The notes beneath the pieces are model-generated. The model worked only from the letters and a program-made list of their open reading frames with translations, was not told the origin of the DNA and did no database searches. The position numbers were made by a program, and so were the translations under genes. 64,000 nucleotides of DNA from Seison nebaliae (lineage: Eukaryota; Rotifera; Pararotatoria; Seisonacea; Seisonidae), in the NCBI GenBank assembly GCA_023231475.1, contig JALJEE010001600.1:1-64000 (forward strand). The letters are read 5' to 3'. Below are positions 34,926 through 48,176 of this stretch, one piece after another (position 1 is the stretch's first letter; every line of letters begins with the position of its first letter).

Positions 34926-36345
34926 ATAAAGTATTATTAGTCATTATTCTTTTTTCATAAAACAAAATACAAGTTATAAATTATATAAATATTAAATTAA
35001 TATGGATCATAAGTAGTGGGCAGTAATTATTGATTATTATGACTTTATATATAGGAAACATGTACAAGAGTAATCGGACACTTTTTGGATTTTATTAGAC
35101 ATTTCATTTATTAAATGGGGGAACGAACTAAACAATTTCGCTTTGTTCTTCGTATCCTCATCACTACTTTTAAGTTCGCTCAAAGATGTGCACATTTTGC
35201 CTGCAAAATCGATGAAAATCTGTACACATCTGTGTAAAATGCACAATAATTTCGTCATTTCTTAACTTTTTTTGTAATGTTTCTAATGTAACTGAACATG
35301 CTCTACAACATAAACATAAAGATTTATTTTTATTATAAAGAACAAAATTTTTAAACTATAATTTCGTAACATGCTGGAGAGAAAAAACTGAATTCCTATC
35401 GAGATGCATCAAATAATCTTAAAGAACTTGAATGGGGATAATTTGTAAATATGCACCATTGTAAAAAAGACCTAATTAGACAAAAGTTATGATCTCTTTT
35501 GTAAAATCCTAAAAGTGTCCGATTACTTTAAGTTTTTACTATATATGTTGATAATTATCAGAGGATTTAAAACTATCAAAATAAAACTCGGCGGATTATT
35601 TTCATAATAAATATAGTATGTTAATAGACTTGGTTAGAAACAAAAAAAATCGTAAATTGGTTTATTTTTCCCAAAAATTTCATTCTTATCTCAAAGATTA
35701 TCTCGATATATACTGATTATATTGATATATAGTATATATTATATACTGATTATCTCAAATATATATCAGACCAATATTGTATGGATATCGTTAACATAAC
35801 GATATATAAATTGTATCTAACATGTACATTTCCATGAGTGTACGATAAACGTTCCTTATGTTTAGTTGGGAAAGCGCCATCTACTGACAATTGAGAACAT
35901 AATTCCTTATATTCATTACTATACTCTATTATACTATATGCTCTTGTAGTTCATATTGTAGTTCAATGCAGTTCATATTGACCAAACTTTTCTTTGTTCG
36001 TAGAAATTTTTTTTTTATAGATTTTATACGTAATTACTTAAGAAACTTGTGTAACGTAGATGATAAACCGGTACGATGGAAAACTAATATGAAAGCTTAA
36101 TTTTTGAAACTGGATGGTAGTTTAAATCATTTCTTAAGTGATTACTAGAGTAACGATTATTAACTATTTTATTCATGATAGGATTAGTGAAATTATTATT
36201 GATTAAACTCTTTTCCTTCCAACGAACTTATCAATGAATGAGGAATAATTCGATTTCGAACTCTCTAAAAATTTATTGATCCGAAAAATTTTCATTTGTG
36301 AATTGGAACAGTAAAATTTAATAATCCTTGTTTGGAATTCTTTTA
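34926..36345. other. Intergenic DNA holding a small TIR element
   Basis: Apart from the TIR element at 35047-35548, nothing is recognised. From 35700 to 35830 there are TATA-rich simple repeats. Confidence 0.45.
35047..35548. mobile_element. Non-autonomous element with about 48-bp terminal inverted repeats
   Basis: The left end (35047-35096) and the right end (35501-35548, read as reverse complement) share GTAATCGGACACTTTT plus flanking bases, ending outward in ATATATAG with TA at the border, as expected for Tc1/mariner-like insertion at TA. The 400-bp interior has no transposase. A related about 105-bp piece lies at 47898-48004. Confidence 0.65.
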
Positions 36346-37465
36346 ATGTTACAGAGAATGAGACATATAAATTTTTGTGTTCTGTTTTTCTTCTCCATTT
36401 CCATCACCGGAATGTTGACCGTCGAAGTAGAATCAGAAGATACGGATGTTCACCAACTCGCACTGAGACATACGATACCGATAACTTCGAAAAATTATAC
36501 GGAAATGTTTCAAAACAAATGGTTCGTTGCAATGTTAGTAAAGAGAAAGAAGAATGTTTTATAAACTTCTTATTTTTGAAATTTCTTATTGAAGATTAGC
36601 GCCTTGGTGTGGAGCGTGTGCACATTTCCATCCGATTTGGGAATCGATAGCGGAAATGAAATCGTCAGAACCAGAAAAAATGATTGATGATAATGATGAG
36701 CTAGTTAATAAGGTTGATACGAATGACAATCATCAAATATTGAAAGATATAAATTTTGCAACGATTATTGTGACGGAAAATCCTGAATTGGTAGCACAAT
36801 TTGGTGTAACTTATTTCCCATCGATTTATTTGTTGGAATAATTTCAAATGTTTATTTTAATCAAAACTATTTTGTTTAGTATAAAAAATGGAGAATTTTG
36901 GTTTTATGAGGATGAGAATACTTTAGACGATTTATATGATTATATTAAATATGAACGATGGAATCATTATCGGTCGTTGCCTTGGTATTCGTCTCCGAAT
37001 GGACCAGTGCTTAAAGCCGCGTCGTATTGTATAAAGATTTCGTTGAAATTGAAAGAGATATCGGAAGGATTTGAAGCAAAATATAATTTATCCAAATCAT
37101 ATGTATATCTCATCATTGGTCTGATAATATTAGGCATTCTAGCAATACTCTCCTTATGTTTCGTCATCATGATCGATATATTACAAAATTATTATTTGAA
37201 ATATTTCAAAGTGAAAACTGAAGAAAGAATTATTAGTCCCATGAAAATGTATCCAAAAGAGAATTATGAAATTCCAAAAGAACCATCAGGCAAATCTTCA
37301 TCAAATGACGAAGATGATATGATTATTATTCCATCGTCCGTATCTGAATTCTCGTCTTCAACATCATCAATTGATGGGAAAATTGAATTAGAAACAAAAG
37401 GAGAAAAGACGAATGATGAGGAGACAAATACGAAACTTCGGAAACGACTTCCGAGGAAGGAATAG
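36346..37465 (+). CDS. Thioredoxin-related transmembrane protein (TMX1-like)
   Basis: Exons 36346-36533, 36595-36831 and 36880-37465; the introns start GTTAGT and GTTGGA. The product is an ER membrane oxidoreductase: a signal peptide, a thioredoxin domain with active site APWCGAC, the cis-proline loop VTYFPSIYFIKNGEFWFY, then GLIILGILAILSLCFVIMI as the membrane segment, and an acidic, serine-rich cytosolic tail. The splice after VAI restores FVAILAPWCGAC; the second restores SIYFIKNGE. An insert of about 20 acidic residues follows the active-site helix. TMX1 is the best guess; other TMX paralogues are possible. A second ATG at 36358 could be the start. Confidence 0.85.
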
Positions 37466-37991
37466 TTCTAATTTGAATTCTAAGAAGACATCGTTCTCAT
37501 TTATCATTTTCTTTATTAATCTTATTAAGAATTCTAATCAAATTACCATTTCATCCAATTTAACTTTCGTTATTTATTTCAATCATTTTTTTTATGTTTA
37601 TTTTTCTCATTCATCCATTTTCTTCCATATCTGAATATAATTTATATGTCGTTTTTTAAATGATTAAATATAATAGATAATTGACAGAAAATTCCATTTC
37701 TCCTATCCTTAACAATTCAGTGATCATTTTTAAAATTAGATATGAGAAAAACGAATGTGGACATGGGACATACTATTAAGAATATATGTAAAAAAATGTC
37801 GAATAGTGTTAGATGAAGAATTAGAACAAAAAGTATCGTTAAATAAACATCTAATCTGACATGAGATTACAGAAAAAATTTGGATAAAACTAATAAGTGG
37901 GGAAAGTGTAGAGAAACAAGTTATAATGTCAATTGATCGACGATATAGATGAGTCTGATTAACATCTGATTATGATAATCAGTCGTCTCTA
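37466..37991. other. Intergenic DNA
   Basis: Nothing recognised; AT-rich. Confidence 0.4.
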
Positions 37992-40900
37992 ATGGACAAA
38001 GAAGAAGTTCTTAGTGAAATATCGATTATATCGAAATATTTTAATGAGATTGATGATTGTAATAAGATAATGACGAAGAACCGTTCAAAATCTTTTTCTA
38101 ATACACTATCCGATTTAATAACCATATCAAACACATCGAAAGAATCGAACGAATTGTCATTAATTAAATTGAAAGATTTCTCCATTAGAAAGCAGCGACG
38201 ACATGACGAAATTATACCTAACGATTATATCTCCAATCCAATATCAGTACAGAATAATCAAAACGTTCCATCAACTAAACATGTTTCTTTATCCGATCAT
38301 CTTTATCAATCGACTATGCAATTTTGTCCCACAAATAAAACTCATTCATTTCTGATGTCGGAGAATGTGAAAGAAACAAAAAATCGGGAAGATTCTGCGA
38401 AATTTTTCTTTTTCGATTCTTTGGAGAATATTCAAAGGTCTTTACGAGAAAAACAAAATGAAAAGAATTCAGGTATATTATCCAGAGAACGAAAGACAGT
38501 AGAAACGACCGATAAAAATTTCGTAAATAGTGATGACAAATCGTTGAGAACTTCATTTTCAGAAAATATGAAATTTTCCAAATTCGAAGAATCAGTTATT
38601 TCTAAAGATTTCGCAGTAAACTTCACAAATTCCATCGATCAAAATTCACTTGGACATTTTTATGATAGACGAATTATTTCTTTGTGTGATAATAAACTGA
38701 ACAATATTACTCATATCAATCAATCTTCCACTCCAATAAAAGAATTGAATCAGTCAGAATTACCAGATATTGAATTCCATCAAAGTTTCCTAAGCAAATT
38801 CGATCTATTTGAAAGAAAAGAAAAACTCAAAAGTTCAATTGGGAATTTTTCAAAGTTTTTTTCCTATGAAAATTCTTTGATATCTTTCAATGATTTTTCG
38901 GTGAGGAAATCGAGAAAATTTCTATTTTATTCACTCATTTCCGCTATATTGTTAGTAGGATTGAGTTCAATTTTATTCTATTTCATCAGTCGTTCTAAAA
39001 GAAATTATAAACATTTCAATATGAAACAAATATTTAATAAACAATCCTTCAACGAAATTTTTCTAAATTATGATTTGAATGTTAATGATTGTGGGAGAAT
39101 CGATTGTTTACCATTCACACAATTCATTAAGAACGAAAGTCAATTTAAATTAATTTCATCTAAAAATTATTGTGAATCAATTGGTTGTGAATATGATGAG
39201 AAAGAAATTCCTCGAATACCATCATGTTATGTGAAAATGAAAAGAGTGGAAAAGAAACGGAAGATAAATGAATTTGACAATCTCATTAATTTTCAGATGA
39301 TTACTAATGAGATTGGAATGATGGAAATAATTGACCAATATCGAAATGATAATGAACAAATAAAAGATATTTATAATATTACTCAACTTTATAATAATCA
39401 AAAATTAAAAAAGAAAGGGAATATTGATTTTGATAGGAAGAATTTAATTTTAAAATCGAATGGTCGGAAATTATTGGAAGTGAGAGACATTATGATGAAT
39501 GAGAATGAGAAAAGAATATCAATCCAAATTCAGAATAATACAAAAGTTCTCTTACCCTCCGATAAATTTCGAGGATCGAAAGATTTTTGGTATTGGACAT
39601 CCATCATTTCCAAAAGAAGATTCTTGAAAAATGGTGAAAATTTCTTGTTTTTCCCATTGATATATTTCGTGGAAATCAATGGAAATTGTTATGGTTATCT
39701 TTTAGACACTTTATCAGATATAGAAATATTTTTTACTCCTGTACCGAATCTAATTAATATTCGATGGATGTTTGGAAGATTGAAGATTTACTGTCTTTCC
39801 GGATCTTCGATAAATGACGTCCTTCGACAATACCGTTCATTCTTTGATGAAATTCGTTTACCATTATCTTTATTGGAAGAAGAAATTCATCAACTAACCA
39901 ATTCCGTCAATGATGGAATTTCGATGACTGATAAAAGAGAGTTATTTGATGGCATGAAATTCCTTTTGAATTTATCAGAAAACAAATTAAGGAATGAAAT
40001 TGATTTGAAGGATAATGGTTTGATAAAATGGTTAAAATATACATCACCATATTTCTTTCTGTATCGAACAAATGTTGTTTATTCTTATGATAGTGTTGCA
40101 CAGAAATATATTCATCATATTGATTATACTTCTCAATCATTCCAAAAACGACTAAATGATCACTTCCCTAAATTGATTTCACAAACAAATAATAAATCAG
40201 ATAAATTTATTGGAATTTACTTCCATAATAATAATCAGTTGAAACGTGAAGAATGTTTCGAGAACTTTTATGATAATCAGGAGAAACAATTCTCGTTCAT
40301 TCATCAACAATCCCATCAATATTCATCGTTGTGCAATATCGTTCAACATGAGAATGGAAATATTCATTATTATTCTAAATATTTCAATTCACTTTCCAAA
40401 TGTCAACAATTGGGAAAAATAATAAAGAAGAATCAGTTTCTCGTCATGGACGAAACGGTTATCGGTTGTCAAATTTCTTCAATTTTTTTAATGAATAAAA
40501 ACCATTTCCATTTTTCTGAAAATTGTTTAAATGATTTAGAAGTAATTCATCATTTTATTCTTCAATATAATTTTTTTGCATCTTCTTTACTCGGTGCCAA
40601 CATCGATATTTGTTCGATTTTGATCAACAACGATGGAAATTGTTTTCAAAAATGTTTGTTGCTTTTATTTTCACTTCCGTTAATGGTAATCGATGAAAGT
40701 GGACCAATATCACCATACAACTTACATGATATTCAAGAAATTCTTAAAATTAGAAGAGCATTTTCCAAATATTTCCAATCGGCCATAATCGACATGAAAC
40801 GAAATCATCAACTCTATCAATGGGATGAGACATTTTTGGATTATTTTTCATCGGAATCCTCCTTCCATATTGGTAGGCATTTATCGATAAATTTAAACAA

Positions 40901-41436
40901 TTCTCCCACCAATCAATTAAAAGATTATTATAGTCTTAAAAAAGTTTAATTTCATGTTCATCAGAAGACTAAAAATTCGTTTAGATATTTTTGGTCAACC
41001 AATTGGATTTAGATATGGGATATAATTTAAATTTCTTACAAAATATTTTCATAAGAAAACGTTCAATAATTTTATTAAATATCGGAAATAATTTGAGTCT
41101 TTTCATCTTACCAAATGAACGAGGCGACGCTCGCACTATTCATTATTTAAATGGTTTCTTTAATTTATTTTACTTTAAAATATTCCTCCAATTTCAACTT
41201 TGTCAGATGATATTGATGAAGAAATCGGAATAAAAATTAGTTTCAATAACAATTCCAAACTATCTTGGAAATGTTCGTTGAAATCAAACAAAAATATTTT
41301 CATCAACTCAATTCAATTCGTAAATATTCCTCATCAGCCAAAATTCATTATGATAACTTCGTCGTCTAGTAACATCAGCAGAAATCATAATAGTAATTCA
41401 AATATTCATTACGATACTGAATCAGTTAAATTTTAA
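37992..41436 (+). CDS. GH31-family membrane protein with lost catalytic motifs (pseudo-glycosidase)
   Basis: Exons 37992-40943, 40985-41153 and 41207-41436. A disordered, serine-rich cytosolic region of about 310 residues is followed by one membrane segment (about 310-333), a trefoil-like region (RIDCLPF ... CESIGCEYDEKEIPRIPSCY, about 368-412) and a GH31 domain. Landmarks: FLFFPLIYFVEINGNCYGYLLDT, IRWMFGRLKIYCLSGSSINDVLRQY, HHIDYTSQSFQKRL, SSLLGANIDIC. The nucleophile motif WIDMNE has become FLVMDE, so its aspartate is valine, and the acid/base motif GDN is missing before GANIDIC. It therefore should not hydrolyse alpha-glucosides. The architecture recalls sucrase-isomaltase-type membrane glucosidases. 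Confidence 0.75.
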
Positions 41437-41802
41437 TTATTTTTTTTAATTTTCTTAATATTTTTTTAGAAATTTCTTATTGTTGATAATTTGAATCTCG
41501 ATTTAACAGCCACAACACAATTGTCATTACAATGACATAATAATCAGCAATATATTGACGAGTATTCAATAAATTATAATTCATTTAATATTATTTATTT
41601 TTTTTCAATAAAAATACTCAATTACTAGACAAGCTCATGTAAACTATATTTTATTTGTTCTTGTGTTGATGAATGAAAAAATTTTGATTAATTTGAATTA
41701 TAATAAAACTTTTTAGCTTTCTCCATTTGAATTTTAAGAAGAAATTATATGAAATTATATAATCGGTGTCGTAGAATTAGAAAAGAAACATAAAACGGAA
41801 CA
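41437..41802. other. Intergenic DNA
   Basis: AT-rich spacer; presumably the ABCB7 promoter. Confidence 0.4.
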
Positions 41803-44255
41803 ATGTTCCGTTCGTTGAAATTCTTAAAGAAATGTTCGACTTTTTATAAAATTTCATCATATCAGAGATATGTGTCAACGATAAATCATAATAAAATTTT
41901 TTCCCGTCAACACGGTCAAGTGATGGGAGGAAATGTGTTGGGTAAATCGGATATAATGGATGGAGAGAAAGATATTTCCAAAAGAGAATTATTGGCATTA
42001 ATTGGAGAATTCATCTGGCCAGCAGATCAACCGAAAATTCGTCGTCGAGTAATGGCCGCTGTCGCATTATTATTCTCATCAAAAGTTTCTATAAAATCCT
42101 TCGAAAATGTCTATTTATTTTCCTATTTATTTGTTGAAAAGGCGTTGACGGTTTCAGTTCCATTTCTCTTTAAATATATCGTCGATGGACATACCAATCG
42201 CGAAATGTTAGAGATGATGCAACATGCAGATAACGTTCTATTTACTACTGGATCAGCATTGATTATAGGATGTTCATGATTTTCATTTGAATTTCTATTG
42301 ACCAATAATATTCTTATAATTATTCGTTAGATGGTATTGCTCGAGTTTCTGCTCAAGGCTTCAACGAATTAAGAAATGCAATTTTCGGAGTTGTTGCCCA
42401 ATCTTCGATTCGTACGATTGCCAGACGTCTATTTCTACATTTACATAATTTGGATCTTAATTTCCATTTATCGAAACAAACTGGTGGATTATCGAAAGCA
42501 ATCGATCGAGGAACACGGTTCAATTATTAATACAGTTCTCAATTGTTCAAATTCACAATTTTAGAGGTATCAGTTTCCTTCTCAATTCTCTCGTGTTCAA
42601 TGTATTTCCTACAATATTGGAAGTATCAATAGTTTCCGGAATTTTAGTTAGATAAATTTATTTTTTGAAATTTTTTGTAAAAATTTTCTTTTCTGATTTA
42701 GTACTATCGATTTGGAATCGAATATGCAGCTGTCACTTTAGGTTGCATTGGCAGTTATGCTGCTTTCACATTCTTGACTACCAAATGGAGGTGAGAATTT
42801 TTATAAGTTATTTAATATTGTTTTTGTGTAGAACAGCATTTCGTATTCAAATGAATAAAGCTGACGGAGAAGCAGGAAATCGAGCAGTCGATTCTTTAAT
42901 AAATTATGAAACAGTAAAAGTTTATTTTTATTTCAATTGAAATTTCAAGTAATTGAATTGTGAAGTATTTCAATAATGAGGAATATGAAGGTGATAGATA
43001 TGATCAGTTGTTATTGGAATATGAAAAAGGAGCAATTAAAACTCAGACTAGTTTAGCTTTCCTGAATTGGGGACAGAATTTGATTTTTTCAACCGGTTAA
43101 TTCTATTTTAATTTTTATCAAAACTTTTATTTCTTTATTATCTTAAGGTATTACGGCAATGATGTGGTTGGCATCAAAAGGAATTATGGACGGTTCGATG
43201 ACAGTGGGTGATTTGGTGATGGTGAATACTTTATTATTCCAATTGTCAATTCCATTAAATTTTTTGGGTACTGTTTATCGGGAAGTACGTCAATCACTCA
43301 TCGACATGTCAACCATGTTCCAATTAAGTAAGATCGAACCATCCATTAAAGTTCTTTATATTTAAATATTAAATTAATAATAATATAATATATAAATTTT
43401 ATGAATTTATAGATCAATATCAATGCATATCCGTTGAGAGTTGATCGAAATAATTGTGATATAATTTTCGATAATGTCTCCTTCAAATATCCGTCGGGTG
43501 ATGGATCTCAAGAGATTTTCAAAAATATTTCATTCAATATATCGAAAGGAGAGAGAACTGCAATCGTCGGTTCATCCGGTTCTGGTAAATCAACAATAGT
43601 TCGATTATTATATCGTTTCTATGATCCGTCAAACGGAAAGATATTTATCAATGGACAAGATATAACACGAGTTGATTTGAATTCATTAAGAAAGACGATT
43701 TCAGTTGTACCTCAAGATTGTGTCTTATTTCATGATACAATTTATCATAATATTCATTATGGTGATTTGAGTAAATCGATGGAGGATGTTATTCGAGTGG
43801 CTAAAATGGCAAATATTCATCAATCAATTGTCGGTCACTTCCCCAAACAATACGATACGATGGTTGGCGAACGTGGATTGAAATTATCAGGCGGAGAAAA
43901 ACAAAGAGTAGCGATAGCTCGTGCTATTTTGAAAGATTCCCCAATATTCATTTATGACGAAGCAACGGCGTCATTAGATGCGATTACTGAACAAGTTGAA
44001 TAATTTAAATTAGTTTAAGAACTTTTATTTTTTTTCTAGAATGTTTTATTGGCGATAGAGAAAGCATTCGATTCCAAAACCAGTTTGATAATAGCACATC
44101 GATTATCAACCATTATGAATTGTGATAAAATTATCGTATTGAACGAGGGGAAAGTGGTGGAATCTGGACGACATAATGAATTGATTGAAAGAGATAATTC
44201 ATTCTATTCCTATTTATGGGAACAACAGAACATGAATCGAAAACTTAATAAATAA
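41803..44255 (+). CDS. ABCB7: Mitochondrial ABC transporter ABCB7/Atm1
   Basis: Ten exons: 41803-42084, 42142-42271, 42331-42517, 42565-42646, 42702-42790, 42832-42919, 42965-43095, 43147-43350, 43413-43994, 44040-44255. A half-transporter of the inner mitochondrial membrane that exports a sulfur/glutathione compound needed for cytosolic Fe-S clusters. The N-terminus is basic and serine-rich, like a targeting sequence. The membrane part has [57 protein letters not shown] and [14 protein letters not shown]; the ATPase has Walker [11 protein letters not shown]-loop, signature [14 protein letters not shown], Walker [11 protein letters not shown] and H-loop AHRLST. All are intact. The intron after exon 5 starts GTGAGA, the other eight GTT. 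Confidence 0.95.
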
Positions 44256-44399
44256 AATTAGTTTTAAGGAAATTCTTTCTTTTGTTTTACTTTCAATTTT
44301 TTTCTATTTTCTACTCAACAAAATTTCTATTATCTTTATTCGTCACATTTTCTCGATTAGAAAGACATCGTCTGATTTTAATTTAAAGATCTTGAAAGA

Positions 44400-45959
44400 A
44401 TGATCAATTATATCGGTATTGATATTGGTACGACGAGTACGAAATTATATTCAGAATTATATGATTCTGATAAGAAGAAAACGATTAATCAAAATCGATT
44501 TCAACTCAATCATGAAAGTGATATAAGTTTGAAGGAATTGGAGGAAACATTTTACAAGAAAATGAAAACTAAATTGAAAGATGAAATGAAACTATTTCAC
44601 GAACAATCAGTTCAACGTCATTTGGCAACATTCATTCATATCGTTGGAATGATCGATAATGAAAGAGTTAGAAATCGATTAGGTGTCTCTGGACAAATGC
44701 ATGGAGTGGTATTATTGAATCGGCAGAAATGGCAAATATTTCGTCGTCAACTACTTCTGCGATGGAAAGAATTATTGAAATTGAGTATTGATGATATAAC
44801 GAAAATTATTAAAGAAATCGAAATGACGACAGCAGTTGAATCATATGAAATCCATTCGAATCTCATCAATTGGCAAGATCAGCGAACCATCAAACCATCC
44901 ATTAAAGAGATGAAGATTAAGCAATATAATTTAGATATATTTCCTGGATCTGCTTATAATACATTGCTCTGGTTCGAACAATATCCGAAAAAGTTCTACG
45001 ACTACAATTTTCATACATCCATTATGGATTTATGTTTAAGTTTATTAAAAGAAGAGAATAATGATATTCATATATCGAATCAAATCCTTCACAGTTTTTC
45101 AATGACAATTGATAATGAATATTATCGGAAGGAAAAGAATCTTCTCATCGATCTCACCAAATCTCAACATCACAAGAATTATGTTGGAGGCAATTCGATT
45201 GCTGGGAAGAATTATCAAATTTTACCAGCTAGTTTCGGTGATTTACAAGCAGCTGTTCTTAGTATTCCATCCACACACAATTATGCTATGATCAATATTT
45301 CCACATCATCACAAATCGTATTTAATGTCGACATTGAATTGAAGGAAGTGGAATTACCACCTTCTCTTAAACATTGGCCGTTTGTTGCCGATCGAAATTT
45401 ATATGTTTGTGCGTCGTTGAATGGAGGGAACGTGTTGGCATGGTTCGTTAATTCTGTGAAGAATTGGTTCAACCAATTAGCAGAAGGAAGTGAATTGAAC
45501 GAAGAAATGATCTGGAAGAATTTAAATCAATTGTCACATGATGAAATCCAACAACAAGATTGTTTTCCGAAAATCTTGTGGAATAATGTTCATTCCTTAT
45601 TCTCGGAAAGGAATGTTGTCACTACCGGCAATTGCTCCTTGGCTGGAATTGATTTACATAATTTCTCTGATATTCGAACGATATTTGCTTCCCTTTGCTT
45701 CTTTGTAACTAAAAATTTGATTGACTTAGCAACTTTAGATATATTCAAGAAATTGAATGTAACTACCGTTTATCTCACAGGTTAGCCTACATATTCAAAG
45801 AATGATAATTAATTACACATCTTATTAGGATCTGCTTTGTTAAAAAATGTAAGAGTAGAACGAGCAATTAAAGAACTATTGAAGAATACGAAATGTGAAG
45901 TTCGAATAGAACATCTAACTGAATCGTCCATTGGACTAACAAGATACCAGTTGAAATAA
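44400..45959 (+). CDS. SHPK: Sedoheptulokinase
   Basis: Two exons, 44400-45780 and 45829-45959, with a 48-nt intron starting GTTAGC. An FGGY-family sugar kinase that would phosphorylate sedoheptulose to the 7-phosphate, feeding the non-oxidative pentose phosphate pathway. N-terminal ATP-binding motif YIGIDIGTTSTKLY; family motif GVSGQMHGVVLLN; NWQDQRT; substrate/catalytic loop ILPASFGDLQAAVLS; C-terminal TVYLTGSALLKNVRVERAIKE. The cytosolic location and intact aspartate loop suggest activity. The ATG is 144 nt after the ABCB7 stop. Confidence 0.92.
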
Positions 45960-46501
45960 ATTATAAATTTCTCACTAATTTCCTCACAAGGGAACTATGT
46001 GGATTTACAATTTTTTTTTCGCTATCTTTTTATCATTGAAACTTATCTTATGGATTAACGTAATTTACTTCGGATTATTCGTAACTTCATAACGTTGAAT
46101 TTTTAAAAATTGTGAAATATTTATCAAATAAACAATTTCTTCTTCATTTTGTTCGATAGAATTTCCCGACAACTCTAAAGTTCTTTCAGGAAATAAGATG
46201 AAAACAATTTTCATTCGATTTCTAATTTTCGACTTAATTATCCATATTAACTATTGTTCACACAAGTTATGGAGAAAAATGTTATGTTGTGGAAAATATA
46301 TTATTTACTTTTCGTATAATGGAATTAGATTCTATGAATTTCAAAATGAATGACGTGTATGAATGTTACATTGTTGGAAAATAGTTTACACGTTCCTCGA
46401 TACATCGTGTCAATTCAAATTCGTTGCTTTTTTCAACGTAATAATTGAATGTACCTATTTATTTTGGAAGTATTAATTGAGATTAACCAACAGTTGTTGA
46501 A
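45960..46501. other. Intergenic DNA
   Basis: AT-rich spacer between SHPK and SAR1, with no coding evidence. Confidence 0.4.
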
Positions 46502-47347
46502 ATGTTTCCAGAATCATTGTGGAATTGGATAAATAAAACTCTTTTTGATCTTGGTTAACTTCCAGTTAAAATATGGAAGTTTAGTTAAAAATTTTATTTC
46601 AAGGTTTATGGAACAAAAGTGGGAAACTTGTATTTTTGGGATTGGATAATGCTGGAAAAACGACACTTCTCCGAATGTTAAGAGACGGGAAAATTTCCCA
46701 ACCAGTACCAACATTTCAACCAAGTTCATTCCATCTGTGAAATTCTTTTCAAGTAGTTCAATTTTTATTTCTTTTTCTTTATTAGCTTCCGAAGAACTTA
46801 AGTTGGGAAATATAAAATTCACAACTTATGATCTGGGTGGTCATAAACAAGGTTAATTGAATGAATTTTTTAACAAATAAAAATTATTTTCCAATCAGTG
46901 AGAAAAGTGTGGAAGAATTACTTCCCAGTTGTTGATGCAATTGTTTTCCTCGTAGACATCAGTGACAGAAGTCGAATAATTGAAGCACGATCCGAACTTC
47001 AAGTTTAATTTTTTCAAAACTGTTTAAATACTTTGGACTTAACTAGAGTTTAATATCTGACGAGCAAGTATCCCAATGTCCAATATTAGTTTTGGGTAAT
47101 AAGATGGATGAACCGACTGCAATTAGTGAAATGGAACTCAAATATTACTTAGGCTTACTGGGGACATGTACTGGCAAAGTTTTACAATCTTTCTACTTTA
47201 TTTTCCATTCTTTTTACTTTACAAATTTGTTAGGAAAATGTGTTACGAACAGAATTGGCGAGTCGTCCTGTCGAATTATATCTATGTAGTATTTATAATC
47301 AAGAGGGATATGGCGAAGGCTTTCGCTGGCTTTCCGAATTTCTGTAA
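46502..47347 (+). CDS. SAR1: Small GTPase SAR1
   Basis: Six exons: 46502-46553, 46604-46723, 46786-46851, 46899-47002, 47047-47178, 47234-47347. The GTPase starts COPII coat assembly at ER exit sites. The N-terminal amphipathic helix ([23 protein letters not shown]) is typical of SAR1, which has no myristoylation glycine. G1 GLDNAGKTT, switch I PTFQPTSEEL, G3 DLGGH, G4 NKMD and the CS of G5 are present. The C-terminus reads [11 protein letters not shown] ... [11 protein letters not shown]. Five introns of 44-62 nt, all starting GTT. Confidence 0.95.
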
Positions 47348-47619
47348 TTCAACAAATCGTCGTATAAAAATGAAATTATAATTACAACCTAAACAAACGG
47401 TACCTGATTAAATCTTCCCGATGGTATTATCACATAATAAGATAATAATTATTAAATAAAAAGAATACGATTTTGTATAATACAAATATAAAATCTCTGT
47501 TTAATTTTTACTAATGTAAATTGTCATATGAATAATATGAATTGCCTATATATGAAAATACACTAAATTTTTAATTAGTATATTATTATTACATAATTGA
47601 TAAACATATGTTAAAATTT

Positions 47620-47785
47620 TCCGGAGTTCCGCTCCGAAAATAGAGAAGAGGGTGAACTTACTCAGGGTGAGTTCCTCTCCGAAATTGAAAAAAATGGGTG
47701 AGTTCCGCTTCGAAATAGAAAAAATAGGGTGAGTTCCGCTCCGCAATGTGAGTGAGTTCCGTTCCGTAACCCGTTCTTTCCGAGG
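47620..47785. repeat. Degenerate minisatellite, GGTGAGTTCCGCTCCG
   Basis: Five imperfect units containing GAGTTCCGCTCCGAAA, spaced about 35-45 bp and separated by A/G-rich linkers (AAATAGA.., AAAATAGGG..). Strikingly GC-richer than its surroundings. Confidence 0.8.
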
Positions 47786-47897
47786 TGTAAATAATGGATT
47801 TTTCAAAAATGTTTTCAACCGTGATTTTAGACTGTTGTAAAACACTGTGTATACACAGTTACTAAATTCGCTCAGGCATCGTGTTTTAAACGCAAAT

Positions 47898-48004
47898 ACA
47901 CGGTAAAAACTTAAAGTTATCGGACACCTTTGAGGTTTTATAAAACAGTTAATAACTTTTGTCTAATTATGTGTTTTTTATAAGGTTGATAAATCTTAAA
48001 CTAT
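47898..48004 (-). repeat. Fragment related to the 35-kb TIR element
   Basis: Matches the right end of the element at 35.4-35.55 kb (reverse complement): AACTTAAAGTTATCGGACAC, then ACTTTTGTCTAATTA. About 105 bp align; the other terminus is absent. Confidence 0.7.
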
Positions 48005-48176
48005 GTTTTTATTATGAACCATTACTCCCGACAATTGAGTTGTTTCAATAAATTTTTGAAAATTTTATTCCATCGAATGATGGATATTACAATATTATTT
48101 CGTGAGAAATATAAAATATTATTAAACGTTTTTATAATTCGTCTATTTCTAATATAATACCCAGAATGATAAGGTA

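Larger units (their letters stand above)
47348..48176. other. Intergenic DNA with minisatellite and repeat fragment
   Basis: Contains the GAGTTCCGCTCCG array (47620-47785) and, at 47898-48004, a fragment of the TIR element family. The palindrome GTGTATACAC lies near 47847. No gene is seen. Confidence 0.5.

Noticed and set aside
35037-35258. Frame overlapping the left TIR
   Set aside because: Its C-terminus is translated from the inverted repeat; no transposase motif.
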